Of a stretch of DNA of 64,000 nucleotides, positions 36,031 through 47,251 are shown piece by piece. Each line of letters starts with the position of its first letter. The stretch's first letter is position 1. Made by a program: the position numbers and the translations under genes. The DNA lies in NCBI GenBank assembly GCA_028554645.1, contig JAQOOI010000076.1, forward strand, positions 248,001 to 312,000. Direction: 5' to 3'. This stretch comes from Omphalotus guepiniiformis (lineage: Eukaryota; Basidiomycota; Agaricomycetes; Agaricales; Omphalotaceae). Below the pieces are notes generated by a model that saw only the letters and a program-made list of their open reading frames with translations, was not told the DNA's origin and ran no database searches.

Positions 36031-37867
36031 ATGAGAACACTTTTCTTCAAACGTCTACAGATTGGAATATCTGGCTCTCGCCGGTATACTACGACAACTG
36101 CAAAGCCATGGTACATAACGACACCTATATTTTATCCTAATGCTAGTAAGGGTTCTTTCAATTCAAGAAACTCAACATGTTTAATGCGTTCCTAGTCCCT
36201 CATATCGGTCATCTGTACACCCTTGTCACTGCTGACATTTTTGCACGGTACAACCGCCTCAAGAATCCATTACGACCTGTTCATTTCATCGTAGGCACCG
36301 ACGAACATGGCTTGAAGATTCAAAAAGCCGCACTGGACAAAAGCGTGACACCGAAAGAGTTGTGCGATTTTACGAGTGAACAATTTCGTGTGTGTGTTTC
36401 TCTCTGCTCCGTGAGGTACATATTGAAACCGACGCGCTTTTCAGACACTATCGAGTAAGGCAGACATAAGCTATACTCGGTTCATAAGGACGAGTGAAGA
36501 GGCTCATTATGCAGCCGTTCAACATGTTTGGGTGGGTATATCATAGTCTTTACTGGCCCTGTCATTCTTATCCACCTCTAGCGTGAGCTCGACGCCCAAA
36601 ATCTCATCTACAAAGGTACATACTCGGGCTGGTACTCAATCACCGACGAATGTTTCTACACCGACACCCAAATTCTTCACATTCCCGAAACACCTGAAAG
36701 CCCCTCAAAAGTAATTTCAAAAGAAACAGGATCCTCCGTCGAGTTCAGCTCGGAAACCAACTACATGTTCCGACTTTCTTCCTTTCGCGAGGCACTTTTG
36801 CGGCACTACACATCGAACCCAGAATCTATATTCCCTCGTGCGCATCACAGCAGTCTATTGAGCACACTCGAGTCTTTGGAAGACATTTCTATTTCGCGTC
36901 CTAAATCGCGTTTATCTTGGGGTATCCCAGTTCCGAACGACCCAGAACACACAGTCTATGTCTGGTTCGACGCGCTGATATCGTACCTCACTGGTATCGG
37001 CTACCCTTGGCCTGACTCTGGCACGAGTGAAGGTTGGCCAGTCAACTTGCAGATTATAGGCAAAGACATTGTCCGCTTCCACGCTGTATATCTTCCCGCG
37101 ATATTACTCGCGCTCAAGCTTCCGCTTCAACGGCAAATACTCGCCCATGCGCATTGGACATCGTCTCAGAAAAAAATGTCAAAGTCACTTGGGAATACTA
37201 CGGATCCGTATCAAGCTCTCCAGGAATTTGGTGTCGATTCTGTGAGGTATTATCTTGCAAAAGTCGGTGGACGGTTTCGAGATGACGTCGGTTAGTGGTT
37301 GTTCTTGTGTTTCTTCAAGTTCATGTTCCGAGTCCATAGCAGATTGGTCGCATGTTCAAGTGGTAAAGCATGACAAGGAGCTGCAGGCATTACTTGGCAA
37401 TTTATTCATGCGAATCACATCGCAAGCGATAACCTCTCGTATGGCGGACGAAAGCTCTGTCTCGGAAGTGTTCCTGCCACTTGTTGAAGCCGGTCAAGAA
37501 CTCCCACGTCGGGTTGCCAACAACTTGGACAAGATGGAAGTAGCTGACGCGTTGGAGTGTATCGTAGAGCTTTTGAAACTGGTAAATCGAGTCCTATAAA
37601 GTGTTTTTGACGAATCGCTCACACCTTTCTCAGGCGAATAAATGTTTGACAGATGTAGCACCTTGGAAGTCGTCGCCAGAACTGGCTCGTGCTTCTTATG
37701 ATCAATGCTTAGAAGCACTGCGGGTATCTGGAATTTGTCTACAGCCGTTCATGCCTCGGGTTTCGGACAGACTACTGAGTGCACTTGGAGTTTATGACTC
37801 TGAGAGAACTTGGGAAGCAGCAAGTACAGGGAAGGTTGGACAAGTGATCGCAGTTAGATTATTCTAA
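36031..37867 (+). CDS. MSM1: Mitochondrial methionyl-tRNA synthetase
   Basis: Six exons (36031-36145, 36196-36389, 36445-36531, 36582-37290, 37343-37581, 37634-37867) give 525 aa. Class I synthetase charging mitochondrial tRNA-Met. Seen: a mitochondrial presequence (MRTLFFKRLQIGISGSRRYT), PWYITTPIFYPNAI, the HIGH motif PHIGHLY, FIVGTDEHGLKIQKAA, WYSITDECFYTD, VWFDALISYLTGIGYP, GKDIVRFHAVYLPAILLAL and the KMSKS loop QKKMSKSLGN. The C-terminal anticodon-binding domain lies in exons 5-6. No C-terminal tRNA-binding appendix, as usual for the mitochondrial enzyme. The last 9 nt overlap the stop end of the convergent asparaginase gene. Confidence 0.96.
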
Positions 37868-39155
37868 AACTTCGTCATTGAAAATGGCAGTCTTGGGTAT
37901 TCCATCATCACGAATGAGACCACGGTACATGCCCTCGCAATTGAGTGGGGTGGCAACTGTAAGCGTCGTCGTTAGCGATTTTGAAAAGAGAAATTGTGAA
38001 CACAAACCATTGCCGTCGCTGTCGAGAACAATGACTCCGCCAATGCCGCCATCTCTAAAGAGATCGTCTACAGCAGCTTGAGCCGCTTTACTGATAGGTT
38101 CGTCTAAAAACTGCACGCGACGAGCAATAGTCGATGCTGTCGCCTGTCGGATAAAGTACTGCAACCAGAGATGAAACACAGAGAAAAGTAAAAAGCTAGA
38201 GAACATACATCACCGTCGCCAGTGCCTGAAATACCAATAGCCCTACGATCATCCCTGCCAGTAATCTTGTTCCAAGTCTTTCTTAACCAACCAGTAGCCT
38301 GCCACTCCTCGGCCCAGAAACCAGCAGCCATCAAAGGAGTGTCACCGATCCTGCCAGGAAGCTTGTTGGTCCTTCCACCGGTAGAGGTGACTGCGCAGAT
38401 ACAACCTCTGACATCGAGAGCGACTGCACCTACTGTTCCGGTTGGGAACATGTCGAGAGGTTGGTCGGGATGCGTAGTAGGAACACCAGGAGGGTAGGGA
38501 GTATCAGGAAGGCCAAGACCGCGACGATGTTCTTTCCAACGAGGTTCAGAGAAAAAGTAGGAAGAATCTACGAGCTCCACTCCGAGAGATTCAGCGATAC
38601 TTTCTGCTTTTGGAGCGGAAAGAAAAGTATGAGGTGCGATCGAAGGAGTGAGATAGAGCATGCGAGCGAGCTTGGATGGGTTGGGTATGCGAGTAAGGAG
38701 AGTGAGACCCAAGCCACGACGAGAAGAGGGTATCTCTGGATGAGAAGCAGGTGGCTTGGACAACATCAAAGACGCTTCGAGTTCATTCTGGGGACGTCAA
38801 GATACAAACTAGTGAAATCGATAAGGTGTAGATTACCTTTCCATCAGTGTTGAAAACAGCGCCTTTGCCAGCATTGAACAATATGTTGTCTACAAACTAG
38901 TCAGCTTGTTAAGAAAAGACATGAAATGAATACACTTGGACCTTCTAATGAAGCTACAGCAGCAACTGCAGCATCGATAGCTTCACCTTGAGATTTGAGA
39001 ATATTGTAACCAGCGATAAGAGCAGTAGACAAGGCAGCATGATAAGCAGTGATCTGAGCAAGTGTGGCGTCTTTCTTGTTCATGGTACCTGCACCTCCAT
39101 GAATAACAAGCACATAGCCAGTTCCATTCAGTGACTGCTCTTTTTCTTTTTCCAT
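37859..39155 (-). CDS. Ntn-hydrolase asparaginase / isoaspartyl peptidase family
   Basis: Five exons (39155-38942, 38889-38837, 38787-38209, 38158-38008, 37956-37859) give 364 aa. Family signs are YVLVIHGGAGTM at the N-terminus, EAIDAAVAAVASLEDN, ILFNAGKGAVFNTDGKNELE and the autocleavage site FPTGTVGAVALDVRGCICAV, where the Thr of GTVGAV should become the N-terminal nucleophile of the beta chain, then STGGRTNKLPGRIGDTPLMA and ISGTGDGDYFIR. The family hydrolyses L-asparagine or isoaspartyl peptides; substrate is not certain. Its ATG lies 37 bp after the stop of THO1 on the same strand, so its promoter must lie within or behind THO1. Confidence 0.9.
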
Positions 39156-39192
39156 GATCGGTGTAAGGACGGAACTTCCGCGGCTGTCTATT

Positions 39193-39767
39193 TTAGGAAG
39201 GTACAGTTTGTAGTCCAAATCTCTCTGCTCTTTTTCTACGTTTTTCTGCTTCTTCTGTATCTACTCCTTCTGCTTCCTTCTTTCTTTTCACACTTGTGTT
39301 CTAAACATAAAACATATCTCAGAAAATAAAATATGAAGTTTATTTTATGACATACCTCAACCAGTGGTATTCCAAATCTAGCTGCTCGTTGCTTGCGTTT
39401 CTCCAGTTCTAAATCTTCTACAGGGACTGTTTTCGTTTCTTCGGGTTCTGTGACAGCTGCTTCTACCGGTGCTACTTCTGGTGCAGGTGCAGGTGCTGCA
39501 GGTTCATCTGCTGCCCAATCAACCTCTTCTGGAGGTGAAAGTAAATCATCGTTGGTTGGACCATGGATCGCGTTGTACACCTTGAGCGCCTCCTCCGACG
39601 CGATGATGCGAGAAATAAGTTCCTGTTTGTTCGCCTTACCCGGTGGCGGCTGAGCAGCCTTTGTGAGTATTTGCTTGAGCTCTGCGACCTTGAGTGCTTT
39701 TCTGCATGACAATCAGTGAGACGATTGAGCTCAGAGTATCAAGCGGACCTCACAGTTTGGATTCCAT
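39193..39767 (-). CDS. THO1: SAP-domain mRNA-export factor Tho1/SARNP
   Basis: Three exons (39767-39754, 39701-39356, 39300-39193) give 155 aa. The N-terminal SAP domain reads MESKLKALKVAELKQILTKA and KANKQELISRIIASEEAL. An Ala/Pro/Glu-rich linker follows, then the repeated basic motif RKQRAARFGIPLVE and, near the end, RRKRAERFGLQTV. This two-repeat C-terminus is typical of Tho1/SARNP, which binds RNA and the Sub2/UAP56 helicase in mRNP assembly. An in-frame ATG at 39794 could extend it by 9 residues. The last exon was found by removing a 55-nt intron. Confidence 0.88.
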
Positions 39768-39841
39768 GAGAGTGACAATGTGACTGTGTGACATATTCAG
39801 CCTTTGCCCTTGTTCGTTGATTGGCTGCTCAAGAACTGGCG

Positions 39842-40660
39842 ATGGACAATGTTGTTGATCAGCTGTTTCCGCCCGGATATCACGTCAACGCCGACTACTA
39901 TGCGTTCAACAACCAGCAGTTTATCAACAACGACCCTCCTCCAGAGCAGATCCCATCCAACGACGACGAACCTCTCTATGTCAATGCCAAGCAGTATTTC
40001 CGTATCCTCAAGCGTCGCGTAGCTCGCGCGCGTCTAGAAGAGGTTCATCGTCTTTCTCGTCAGCGAAAGGTATCTCTTTTCGTCGTCTTTTCTTTTGTTT
40101 TTCTCTCTTCTTATCCATCTTCTCTTTTACAGCCATATCTCCACGAGTCTCGTCATAAACACGCCATGCGTCGTCCCAGGGGCCCTGGTGGTCGTTTTCT
40201 CACAGCAGACGAGATCGCTGCTCAGCGTGCTGCCAACGACGACGAGCCAGGTCCTTCTCGTGAGCACGACAATGATGACGAGATGGACGACGACGAGACT
40301 ACTCCTCCCGCTCACTCTCACTCTCCGTCTCATATCCAGCACCACCATATGCATTCCCACGATGATACCACTGCTGCAGATCCCATCAATATTTTGAATC
40401 CTTTCTCCCAAATTTCTCCCATCCAACATTCAATGCAGCCTTCGTATCTTCAGCTTCACCAGATTCCAAAGCAGACACCCAATTCTGCTCCTGTAACCCT
40501 TACATCTCCGTATCCTTCTGCTCCTCGTATCCAGATGCACCACGTTCCTCACCCCCATGCCCATGCCAGGCATCATCATTCCCAGCTCAACTATGATGAG
40601 GGTCTTTATGTAGACACTCACGGGAGGCCGGCCGACATGGCTCAGTACGGTCCTCATTGA
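39842..40660 (+). CDS. HAP2: CCAAT-binding factor subunit Hap2/NF-YA
   Basis: Two exons (39842-40069, 40133-40660) give 251 aa; the 63-nt intron is in frame. The NF-YA core is intact: subunit-association helix [20 protein letters not shown] with ARLEE, linker, and DNA-binding segment [20 protein letters not shown] with FLT. The intron lies exactly between the two parts ([12 protein letters not shown]). The C-terminal region is rich in His, Pro, Ser and Asp ([18 protein letters not shown]). Hap2 joins Hap3 and Hap5 at CCAAT boxes and regulates respiration and iron genes in fungi. Divergent from THO1 with 74 bp between starts. Confidence 0.95.
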   Translation: MDNVVDQLFPPGYHVNADYYAFNNQQFINNDPPPEQIPSNDDEPLYVNAKQYFRILKRRVARARLEEVHRLSRQRKVSLFVVFSFVFLSSYPSSLLQPYLHESRHKHAMRRPRGPGGRFLTADEIAAQRAANDDEPGPSREHDNDDEMDDDETTPPAHSHSPSHIQHHHMHSHDDTTAADPINILNPFSQISPIQHSMQPSYLQLHQIPKQTPNSAPVTLTSPYPSAPRIQMHHVPHPHAHARHHHSQLNYDEGLYVDTHGRPADMAQYGPH

Positions 40661-40803
40661 TCTTGCTCTATCTTATTACCTTTTTTTTGCTTTCGTTCCG
40701 GGTCTCGGATGCTTTCTCAGTATATCGTTTCAGTCAGTGTGTACTCTACTTGTATAGAAAAAAGAACAGGAAAAAATATATATATCTAGTCCGTAAAACA
40801 ACA

Positions 40804-41475
40804 TCATTCCACCTGCATCTTATCATCATCTGCTGTTTTTGTAGTATCTGCTTCTCCTGGAATAGTCAATGGCCGGTATAACACCAGAGCCTGACTTGCC
40901 AACTGCGGTATCGATATCCTGTTCAAAATTTCCCGTTCACGGATACGCTCAAGCAATGCAGGTGACACCACGGGAGGTTCCGACTCTTCTTCCTCATCAT
41001 CAGACGAGTCGAGATCCGTCACAATGATACCTGCAAAGCGTGAACGAGATGATGATTGAAAAGACGAAACGGGCTCACGGTCTGGTTCAAGTTCATACCA
41101 TGATGTCCCTTTCATTCGTACCTCCCGACTCACTGGTGTAGGAGGTGAAGACAACGGTTCCTCCACCGAATCGGGCTGCACGACAACAGGCTCTTCAATC
41201 TCCATGGCTGTAGAAGACGCGTCGGTCAACGCAAAGTCACTGACTAACGGTGGCGCATACGGAGGCGAAATTGTTATTGAGCTGCTCGAATCTGCAGCAG
41301 AAGAGAGTTGTTGTCCTAGTGAAAGATTAGAAAACCCTCTTTCCAGTGCAGCGACTCTCCGTCGCTTCGTCCCCGCAGAAGATTCACCGCTAGCAGAGGG
41401 AGAATGTTTTCGTTTCATAGAAGGTTTATCGAACCAAGGATGCGAAAAGTATGCAGGCGCAGTGAGAGATGCCAT
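40804..41475 (-). CDS. Unknown Ser/Glu-rich nuclear-type protein
   Basis: Single exon, 223 aa from MASLTAPAYFSHPWFDKPSM. A basic nuclear-localisation-like cluster (MKRKHSPS, TKRRR) is followed by FSNLSLGQQL, Pro/Ser-rich and acidic stretches (DLDSSDDEEEESE), and a C-terminal helix (PALLERIREREIL) with ALVLYRPLTIPG. The ending LVLYRPL recurs in small basidiomycete proteins that I cannot name. Probably largely disordered; no function assigned. Confidence 0.6.
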   Translation of the reverse strand: MASLTAPAYFSHPWFDKPSMKRKHSPSASGESSAGTKRRRVAALERGFSNLSLGQQLSSAADSSSSITISPPYAPPLVSDFALTDASSTAMEIEEPVVVQPDSVEEPLSSPPTPVSREVRMKGTSWYELEPDREPVSSFQSSSRSRFAGIIVTDLDSSDDEEEESEPPVVSPALLERIREREILNRISIPQLASQALVLYRPLTIPGEADTTKTADDDKMQVE

Positions 41476-41606
41476 TTTTAAGAATTTGAGTACAAGGGTT
41501 TGCTCCAAGAATCCAGAACTGTTTCGAACTTGAACTTAAGGCGCGTCTTTCGGCTGTTCTCATCACGTGATGTATTTCCCACGATAGTTCTCGAAATTTC
41601 ACCAAC

Positions 41607-42401
41607 TTAGTAGATACTCGGAATCAATTTGAACGGTACTCGATGCGACCACTCCTCCCATTCCTGCCCAAATGCTCCTCGTAATGCTTCATCTTCCTTC
41701 GACATTCTCCTCAATAATCCAATGGTGGTTATACTAGTCTGCGCAACATAAATAATAGCCATCGCTTGTCCTATCGGACTGCTCAACACCCACGAGCCCT
41801 GAATACATTTAATAGCATCACAAAGCTGTCTTTCTCTCGAAATTGACTTACCGGTACTGCATGCATCAGCGCAAAGCCAGACACAGCACATAGCACTCCT
41901 GTATACGCCGGATGTCGGACATACGCGTACGGACCCGTAGTCACCAGTTTATGCTCCTTCCTGATGCTCATCTCGAACGTAAACAAACTCCCAAGTTCGC
42001 GATAACACGCATACCGAATGCGTCCACCTAGGCAGGACAAACACGTGCTGAATATAAACGCAGGCGAAGCGTGAATCTCTCCTGAAACTAGCTGCGCTTT
42101 GTCCAGGAAGTTCAACAGGCTTCGCGAAGATGCGCTTGATCGTGCTATGATCACTGTTATCTCTGCGATTGTCGCGAGCCAACACATCGACTGCGGAAAG
42201 GTAATGCATAGAAAATCTTTGTGAGGAAGACGATTGTGTGCTTACTCTTAAGATGACTCGTCCTAGAGATTGTTTTAGGATGAATTCCCAGCTCGTAGAC
42301 GGCGCTTCCTCCACCTTGGAGGGAGGTGGGTGCGGCGGCGTCACTGTAATGTGCAGCCCTAGCATCGCCAAAAGCAAGCATGGAATTTTGACTAGAGACA
42401 T
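41607..42401 (-). CDS. STE14: Protein-S-isoprenylcysteine O-methyltransferase family
   Basis: Three exons (42401-42246, 42190-41852, 41798-41607) give 228 aa. ICMT methylates the prenylated C-terminal Cys of Ras-like proteins and pheromones in the ER. Diagnostic are CYRELGSLFTFEMSIRKEHK, LVTTGPYAYVRHPAYTGVLC and the C-terminal LLRRMSKEDEALRGAFGQEW followed by EEWSHRVPFKLIP. Several hydrophobic segments fit an ER polytopic enzyme. An in-frame ATG at 42542 would add 47 residues, but the chosen start gives a normal hydrophobic N-terminus. Mushrooms often carry several ICMT-like paralogs, so this may not be the main Ste14. Confidence 0.85.
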
Positions 42402-43206
42402 CGCAGTCGAGTATAGGTGAGTGGGGAGGTTGTTGTTGTCCGAGACAACAGGACTCACCGCTTGAAATACGTCCAAGAGGCTCCTTCTCGAAGCAATAAC
42501 GATGAGGTCAGTTCTCCCATCTTGACACCAGATCTCTCCCATATACCCCCTGACTTGAGTGATCTAGCCTACGAGGGAGAACTTTCCTTCTGCCCCTTGC
42601 CTCAAGGCCAGGCTTCTGCTCTATCAGATTGATTATTGATGAGAACCAGGAAAGACCCGCGAGCACGAAAAGGTACTTATACTGCATTGTGTGGGTCCAT
42701 TTCTATGGAAGCTTTTGGAACTCTCGTTTCAAGATACCTTTCTTTATGATTCTCAACGCCTTCTTCCAGAGCACAGGACATAGGCTATATTTAAACTTAC
42801 TTTGACCTCAAAGGAAGCTTCACTTTGTTCGACTTGCATCGGAAAAATTTGTTTCTGGTAATTTTGTATAGAGCACGGGAACACCCTTCCTCTGCTACTG
42901 TTTTCGATCCTCCCTTACTCGCACGACAAAGGAAGTCGTCGAGCATGTCAATCCCATCGAATAGCACCAAAAATGGTGTACCAACTTCCGTGCTATTCAG
43001 CTGCGTTGTTGATGAAGAAGTTTATTTCGATACCTCCTTTCGTATTGAACTAGACTGAAATGAGTGCGCTTGCATACTCCTGTAACGATCTCTTCTTCCA
43101 TGGCATAGATGCAATGAGAATGCTTTTAATTTATTACAATGCATCGGATCTAAAGACCATATCCAGTGGTGTAAACATCCGTTCAAGTACCCCCATCGAA
43201 CGCTAC
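42402..43206. other. Long intergenic region, no supported gene
   Basis: About 800 bp upstream of STE14 and downstream of ATP5 (both minus). A plus-strand frame at about 42420-42632 (Pro/Asp/Ser-rich) has no ATG. A second short frame at 42825-43058 has no recognisable content. I see no tRNA-like fold or repeat. Confidence 0.35.
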
Positions 43207-43956
43207 TCAAACGGCCTCTGAGAACGATGATAGGTAAGCAAAATAGCGCAGGTACGGATCGAGAAGACATACGTTGTATAGCGCTGTTCAGCTTCGTGAC
43301 ACGCGACTGAACACTGAGGTCAATGGACTTTTCGCCAAAGTCGACAATGAGACCGCCGAGGACAGTAGGGTTGACCTGGCAGGACATATTAAATCTAATT
43401 CACAGCTAGATACAATCACACTGACCTTGTTGGTGAGTTTCAGTGTCTTTGCCTTCTGCGCAGCTTGGGACTGCTTCAAGGTGGACTCGAGACGTGACAA
43501 GATGTCCTTCGGTAAAGGAGAAGCAGACGTGACGGTGACAGTGAGCTCTCCCTTGTACTGAGAAACGAGCTCGTTCAGCCCCTCAACAACGCCCTCGGAC
43601 TCTCCCAACCGGCCATTCTCCGACAGAACAGTTAACAAGTTCTTTGTGATGTCAGAAACGGCTTCCTTCTTCGAGCCAGTGCCCTCGACAGCTGAGAAAA
43701 CAGTAGCAAGACCGGCCGCTCTGTCCTTTGCAGATAAAGTAGGGTTGTGCACAAACGCGCCAACGTCCTTGTTGGACTTGATAGCACTCGCGAAATTGGT
43801 CAACTCAGTGTGAACCTTGGTGAGAGTCTGCGGCGACTTTGCGAGCGCAGCGTTGTAAACAGCTTTGGAGTACTTGTAGGCAATGGCAGAAGCAGCACGA
43901 CGGCCGACAACGGAGACACTGGAAGCTGAACGGGCAGCAGCAGACGCGAGCAACAT
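43207..43956 (-). CDS. ATP5: Mitochondrial ATP synthase subunit 5 (OSCP)
   Basis: Three exons (43956-43426, 43375-43273, 43217-43207) give 214 aa. OSCP joins the peripheral stalk to the F1 head. The presequence is MLLASAAARSASSVSVVGRR. It is followed by YKYSKAVYNAALAKSPQTL, FVHNPTLSAKDRAAGL, LLTVLSENGRLGESEGVVEG and the C-terminal signature VNPTVLGGLIVDFGEKSIDL with SVQSRVTKLN. The final exon has 11 nt and ends the protein QAV, the usual OSCP terminus. Length matches the family. Confidence 0.95.
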
Positions 43957-44580
43957 CGTATGAAGGGGAAACAGCAAAAGAGGTTGCGGCCCAAATCGGA
44001 AGTAAATGCTCACGTAAGCGAGTCGGTGTTTATATAATAGTATACAATGCGAACCCTCACTTCAACTTTGTGAGCTGATGTCAATTGACGCAACTTGCAG
44101 CAATTGTTATCGATGTTTTCCTTGGAATTGGAATATAACAGTGTACAATTTGTTCAAATTTAGCTCCTCGCAGGAGTCAGTCGTTGCAATTTTTGAAATT
44201 GATTTGGCTGGATTGGCAGTCACGTGATCTCCGATTGCCGGAGTGGGAATTTATTATGTTGCGGGTAATAGTGGCTTACGGTGGAGTCCACGTCTCGCAA
44301 GAATTATAAAGAACAGTGCCGACGACGTTGCTACCGTTCTCGACGACGTTCTTTCCTCACAATCATCGTCGTCTCTGGACCTGCTTTTCTGAACTTTGCT
44401 ATTGGCTTTGTCTTTAATTGAGCGGGAAGAAGACAACACCGCTTGACCGAACAATAGCATTTCCGTAAGTGGGACAATAGACACGCTTATTCCATGCTTA
44501 GGCTCATATAATTATCTTGTCTCCCATCCTAGTGACTTCACTCCTTGTCGTCCTTTTCTGCTTCCCTTCATCGGTCATCC
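43957..44580. other. Intergenic region with one doubtful small ORF
   Basis: 624 bp between divergent ATP5 and the Flc-like gene. A minus-strand frame at 44254-44460 (68 codons from ATG) ends in a hydrophobic, tail-anchor-like stretch (SSALFFIILARRGLH) after a charged Ser/Arg/Asp region. Nothing supports expression; it may be a chance ORF in a promoter. Confidence 0.3.
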
Positions 44581-46977
44581 ATGTTTTCTTCTCTCGCCCG
44601 GCTGCGAGCATTAGCTTTCTCCTGTTTCTTATTAGCCACGTCCTCCTATGCTCGCGAGGAGGTGTTGTGTACGTCCATCTCTCGTTGCGTTGTCTCCTTT
44701 TACTGACAAGTTCCTCAAGTCACTTCATCTGTAACGTATTGCGCACCGCCCCAAACCCTGCTCATCCAACAATTCGATGTTGCCTACTTTGCCAAGAACG
44801 AATCCGTTTCTTTCAATATCACAGCTGCCAACGTCGTAAGTCGATCATTTCATCTTGTACGATAATCACCTCATTGCTGGCAGGAAAAAAATCTCAACGT
44901 GACGGCGAGCCTGCTTCTCAACGTGTACGGTTTGAAGCCAGTTAACCTCACAATCGGCTTGTGCGATATTCTCGGCGGAGCTCTCTGTCCCTTACCCCAA
45001 TACAATTTCTCCGGCCACGATTCACTCTCTCTCCCACAATCCTTCAGCAATTTTGTTCCAGGAATAGGTTTTAAGATTCCTGATCTAGAAGCCTTTGCAC
45101 AGCTTACCTTGACTGAGGTCGGCACTGGCGACATCAAAGCATGTGTACAGGCCACGCTGTCTAACGGTTGGTCCACTCATCAACTTGCGGTTGAATGGAC
45201 AACAGGTGGCATCGCGCTTTTCACATTCTTAGTAGCAATATGGCATTCACTTTCTCCATCCGCCCTCCTGCCTTTCCGATTCCTTGACTTGATTTCCCTT
45301 TACCAAACCATTGCCACCTCCGCTCTTCTCAATCTCAATTATCCGTCACTCTATCGCTCGTATGCGTTGAATTTTGCCTGGGCATTATCCTTGTTCTCTT
45401 CTCGTCAATCTGCCTTGCAAGATTCCATCAATACAATGCGTGCTTTGACTGGAGGAGGCTTGGCTAATTCTACCTCCAGTTCACCCATTGGACTGGTCAA
45501 TCGCAAACTCAGCCCGTTCAATGCCGATACTGCATCGTCTTCGTCTACTGGCTCTACACAGTCCATTTTTGCCGCTACGAATTTTGACAGTACGCGCTTA
45601 GCCAGTCTAGCAACTACCCACGCTGGCACATTTTCTCAGTCCTTTAGCGAGCTCACTGTCGAGGGAGAAGTACAGACAGTGACAGCCGGGTCGTCAAACG
45701 TGCTCCAGGCAGGCATTCCGATTTATGTCAATTCTTTAAATATATCGGAGGCGAACGCGTTCATGACGATATTCTTGTGCACTCTCATTCTCGTCGCAAT
45801 TGCTTCATTTGTCTTTGCAGCGATCTACCTCGCACTCTACGCAACAAGGCGTTTCAACATAGGTAAAGAAGATACACGTCTAAAGCTTCGTTATGCCTAT
45901 CCCTCGTTCGTTCGGGCATGGTCGCTTCGATTGGTAAATCTTTGTTTTCATTATCAGATATTGGTGCTGACAGCGGCTTTGCAGGGTTTGATCATGTTCA
46001 CCCCTATTGTCGTATTCGCCTTTTACCAATGGACGCTAAAAGATTCTTGGCTTTCGATATTATTTTCCGTCATCGCTTTCCTCGCTGTCATGGCCTGTGT
46101 TCTGTATCCTTGTGTGGTTGTCATTCGAGCCGTCCGCCGGTCAGGGAGGGAAAGTCTGCTCACTAATGTAGAACTCCTGAGGTCGGAAGGTCCCTTGTAT
46201 GCCCAATATCGTCCAGCACGCTACTATTCCTTCCTTCTGTTCGTGGTTGGTGCATTCGTCAGGGCTGTCTTCATTTCTTTCGCGAAAAGCAGTGGAATGG
46301 CGCAGATAATTCTCATCTTGATTCTCGAGCTTGCCATTCTCATGGGCGTGCTTGTCTTACGACCTCATAAAAGCAGGGGTGCTGACGTCTTTTCTTCCTT
46401 CTTGGCCATCGTCCGAGTCGTATGCACCGGACTGATGATCTCTTTTGTTGAGAGCATCGGTGTCGCTGCCATCCCCCGTGTCGCAATAGGCGCTGTCACG
46501 GCTGTCATCTATTCGATTGCTATCCTTGTCGTCATCTTCAATCTTGTTCTTCATAGCGGAATACGACGTCTCTGGAGACGGGGTTCTCCCAGCCACAGCA
46601 GGTCGTCGTCTCGCCAGGATTCTGCCAATGTCATGCTTGAGAAGGGAGAAAAAACGCCGTCGGATTCCCATTCCGACGCTGAATCGATGTTCGGTCGACC
46701 GAGGAATCCTACTCCTGAACGAAACGTCCCTCTTGACCCAGAGGTGAACCAGCCTTATACCCCATCTACACCTACTGCCACAGAAAGCCATGCCAGCTCT
46801 GCTCAACGGGACTCGGCATCCACAAGTTTTGGGACTGTCCTTCCCCGGCGATGGTCATTTACACCCCTTCACACGCCGACGGACTCCTCTGCACTAGACC
46901 ACTCACCTCCATATAGTACTACTTTGTCAAGAACTTCAGAAGAGAAAGTGGATTCAATACCACACCCCAACGCATAG
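44581..46977 (+). CDS. TRP-like / flavin-carrier (Flc, Pkd2) membrane protein
   Basis: Exons 44581-44668, 44711-44835 and 44884-46977 give 768 aa, or 751 if an in-frame 51-nt GTAAAT...GCAG segment at 45934-45984 is spliced out. The signal peptide is RALAFSCFLLATSSYARE. The luminal ML-like N-terminal domain has paired Cys and N-glycosylation sites (VTYCAPPQTLLIQQFD, SFNITAAN, DIKACVQATLSNGW). Eight or nine membrane helices follow, including AFMTIFLCTLILVAIASFVF and VVFAFYQWTLKDSWLSILFS. A long Ser/Pro-rich cytosolic tail completes it. Fungal Flc/Pkd2 proteins act in calcium and redox homeostasis and wall integrity. Fungi usually have several paralogs, so I give no symbol. Confidence 0.85.
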
Positions 46978-47251
46978 ATCTATAGATCACCACTCACACT
47001 GTAGATTCAGTGGTCTACTTACTTTGCATTGCATATACTACAATCATTGGACGCTGTCGAAGCTATAACATTCCTTACCTTAATCACACCTTTGCCTGCT
47101 AGAGATCTGTATTGATTATGACTGTATTTTATTCTACGCATTTAAATAGAATTACGCACTCCACAACGAGTTTTCCGTTTTCCCAGCTTCTTAGCGACCT
47201 ATGAGCGCCAAAATTTGCGTAGGTCCGACCGGACCGACGAAGTGAATTTTC

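Noticed and set aside
37255..37599. Separate ORF MQKSVDGFEMTSVSGC in the MSM1 region
   Set aside because: It is the MSM1 intron 4 plus exon 5 read without splicing.
42417..42632. Plus-strand frame rich in Pro/Asp/Ser upstream of STE14
   Set aside because: No ATG, no family, and it overlaps a promoter; not enough to call a gene.
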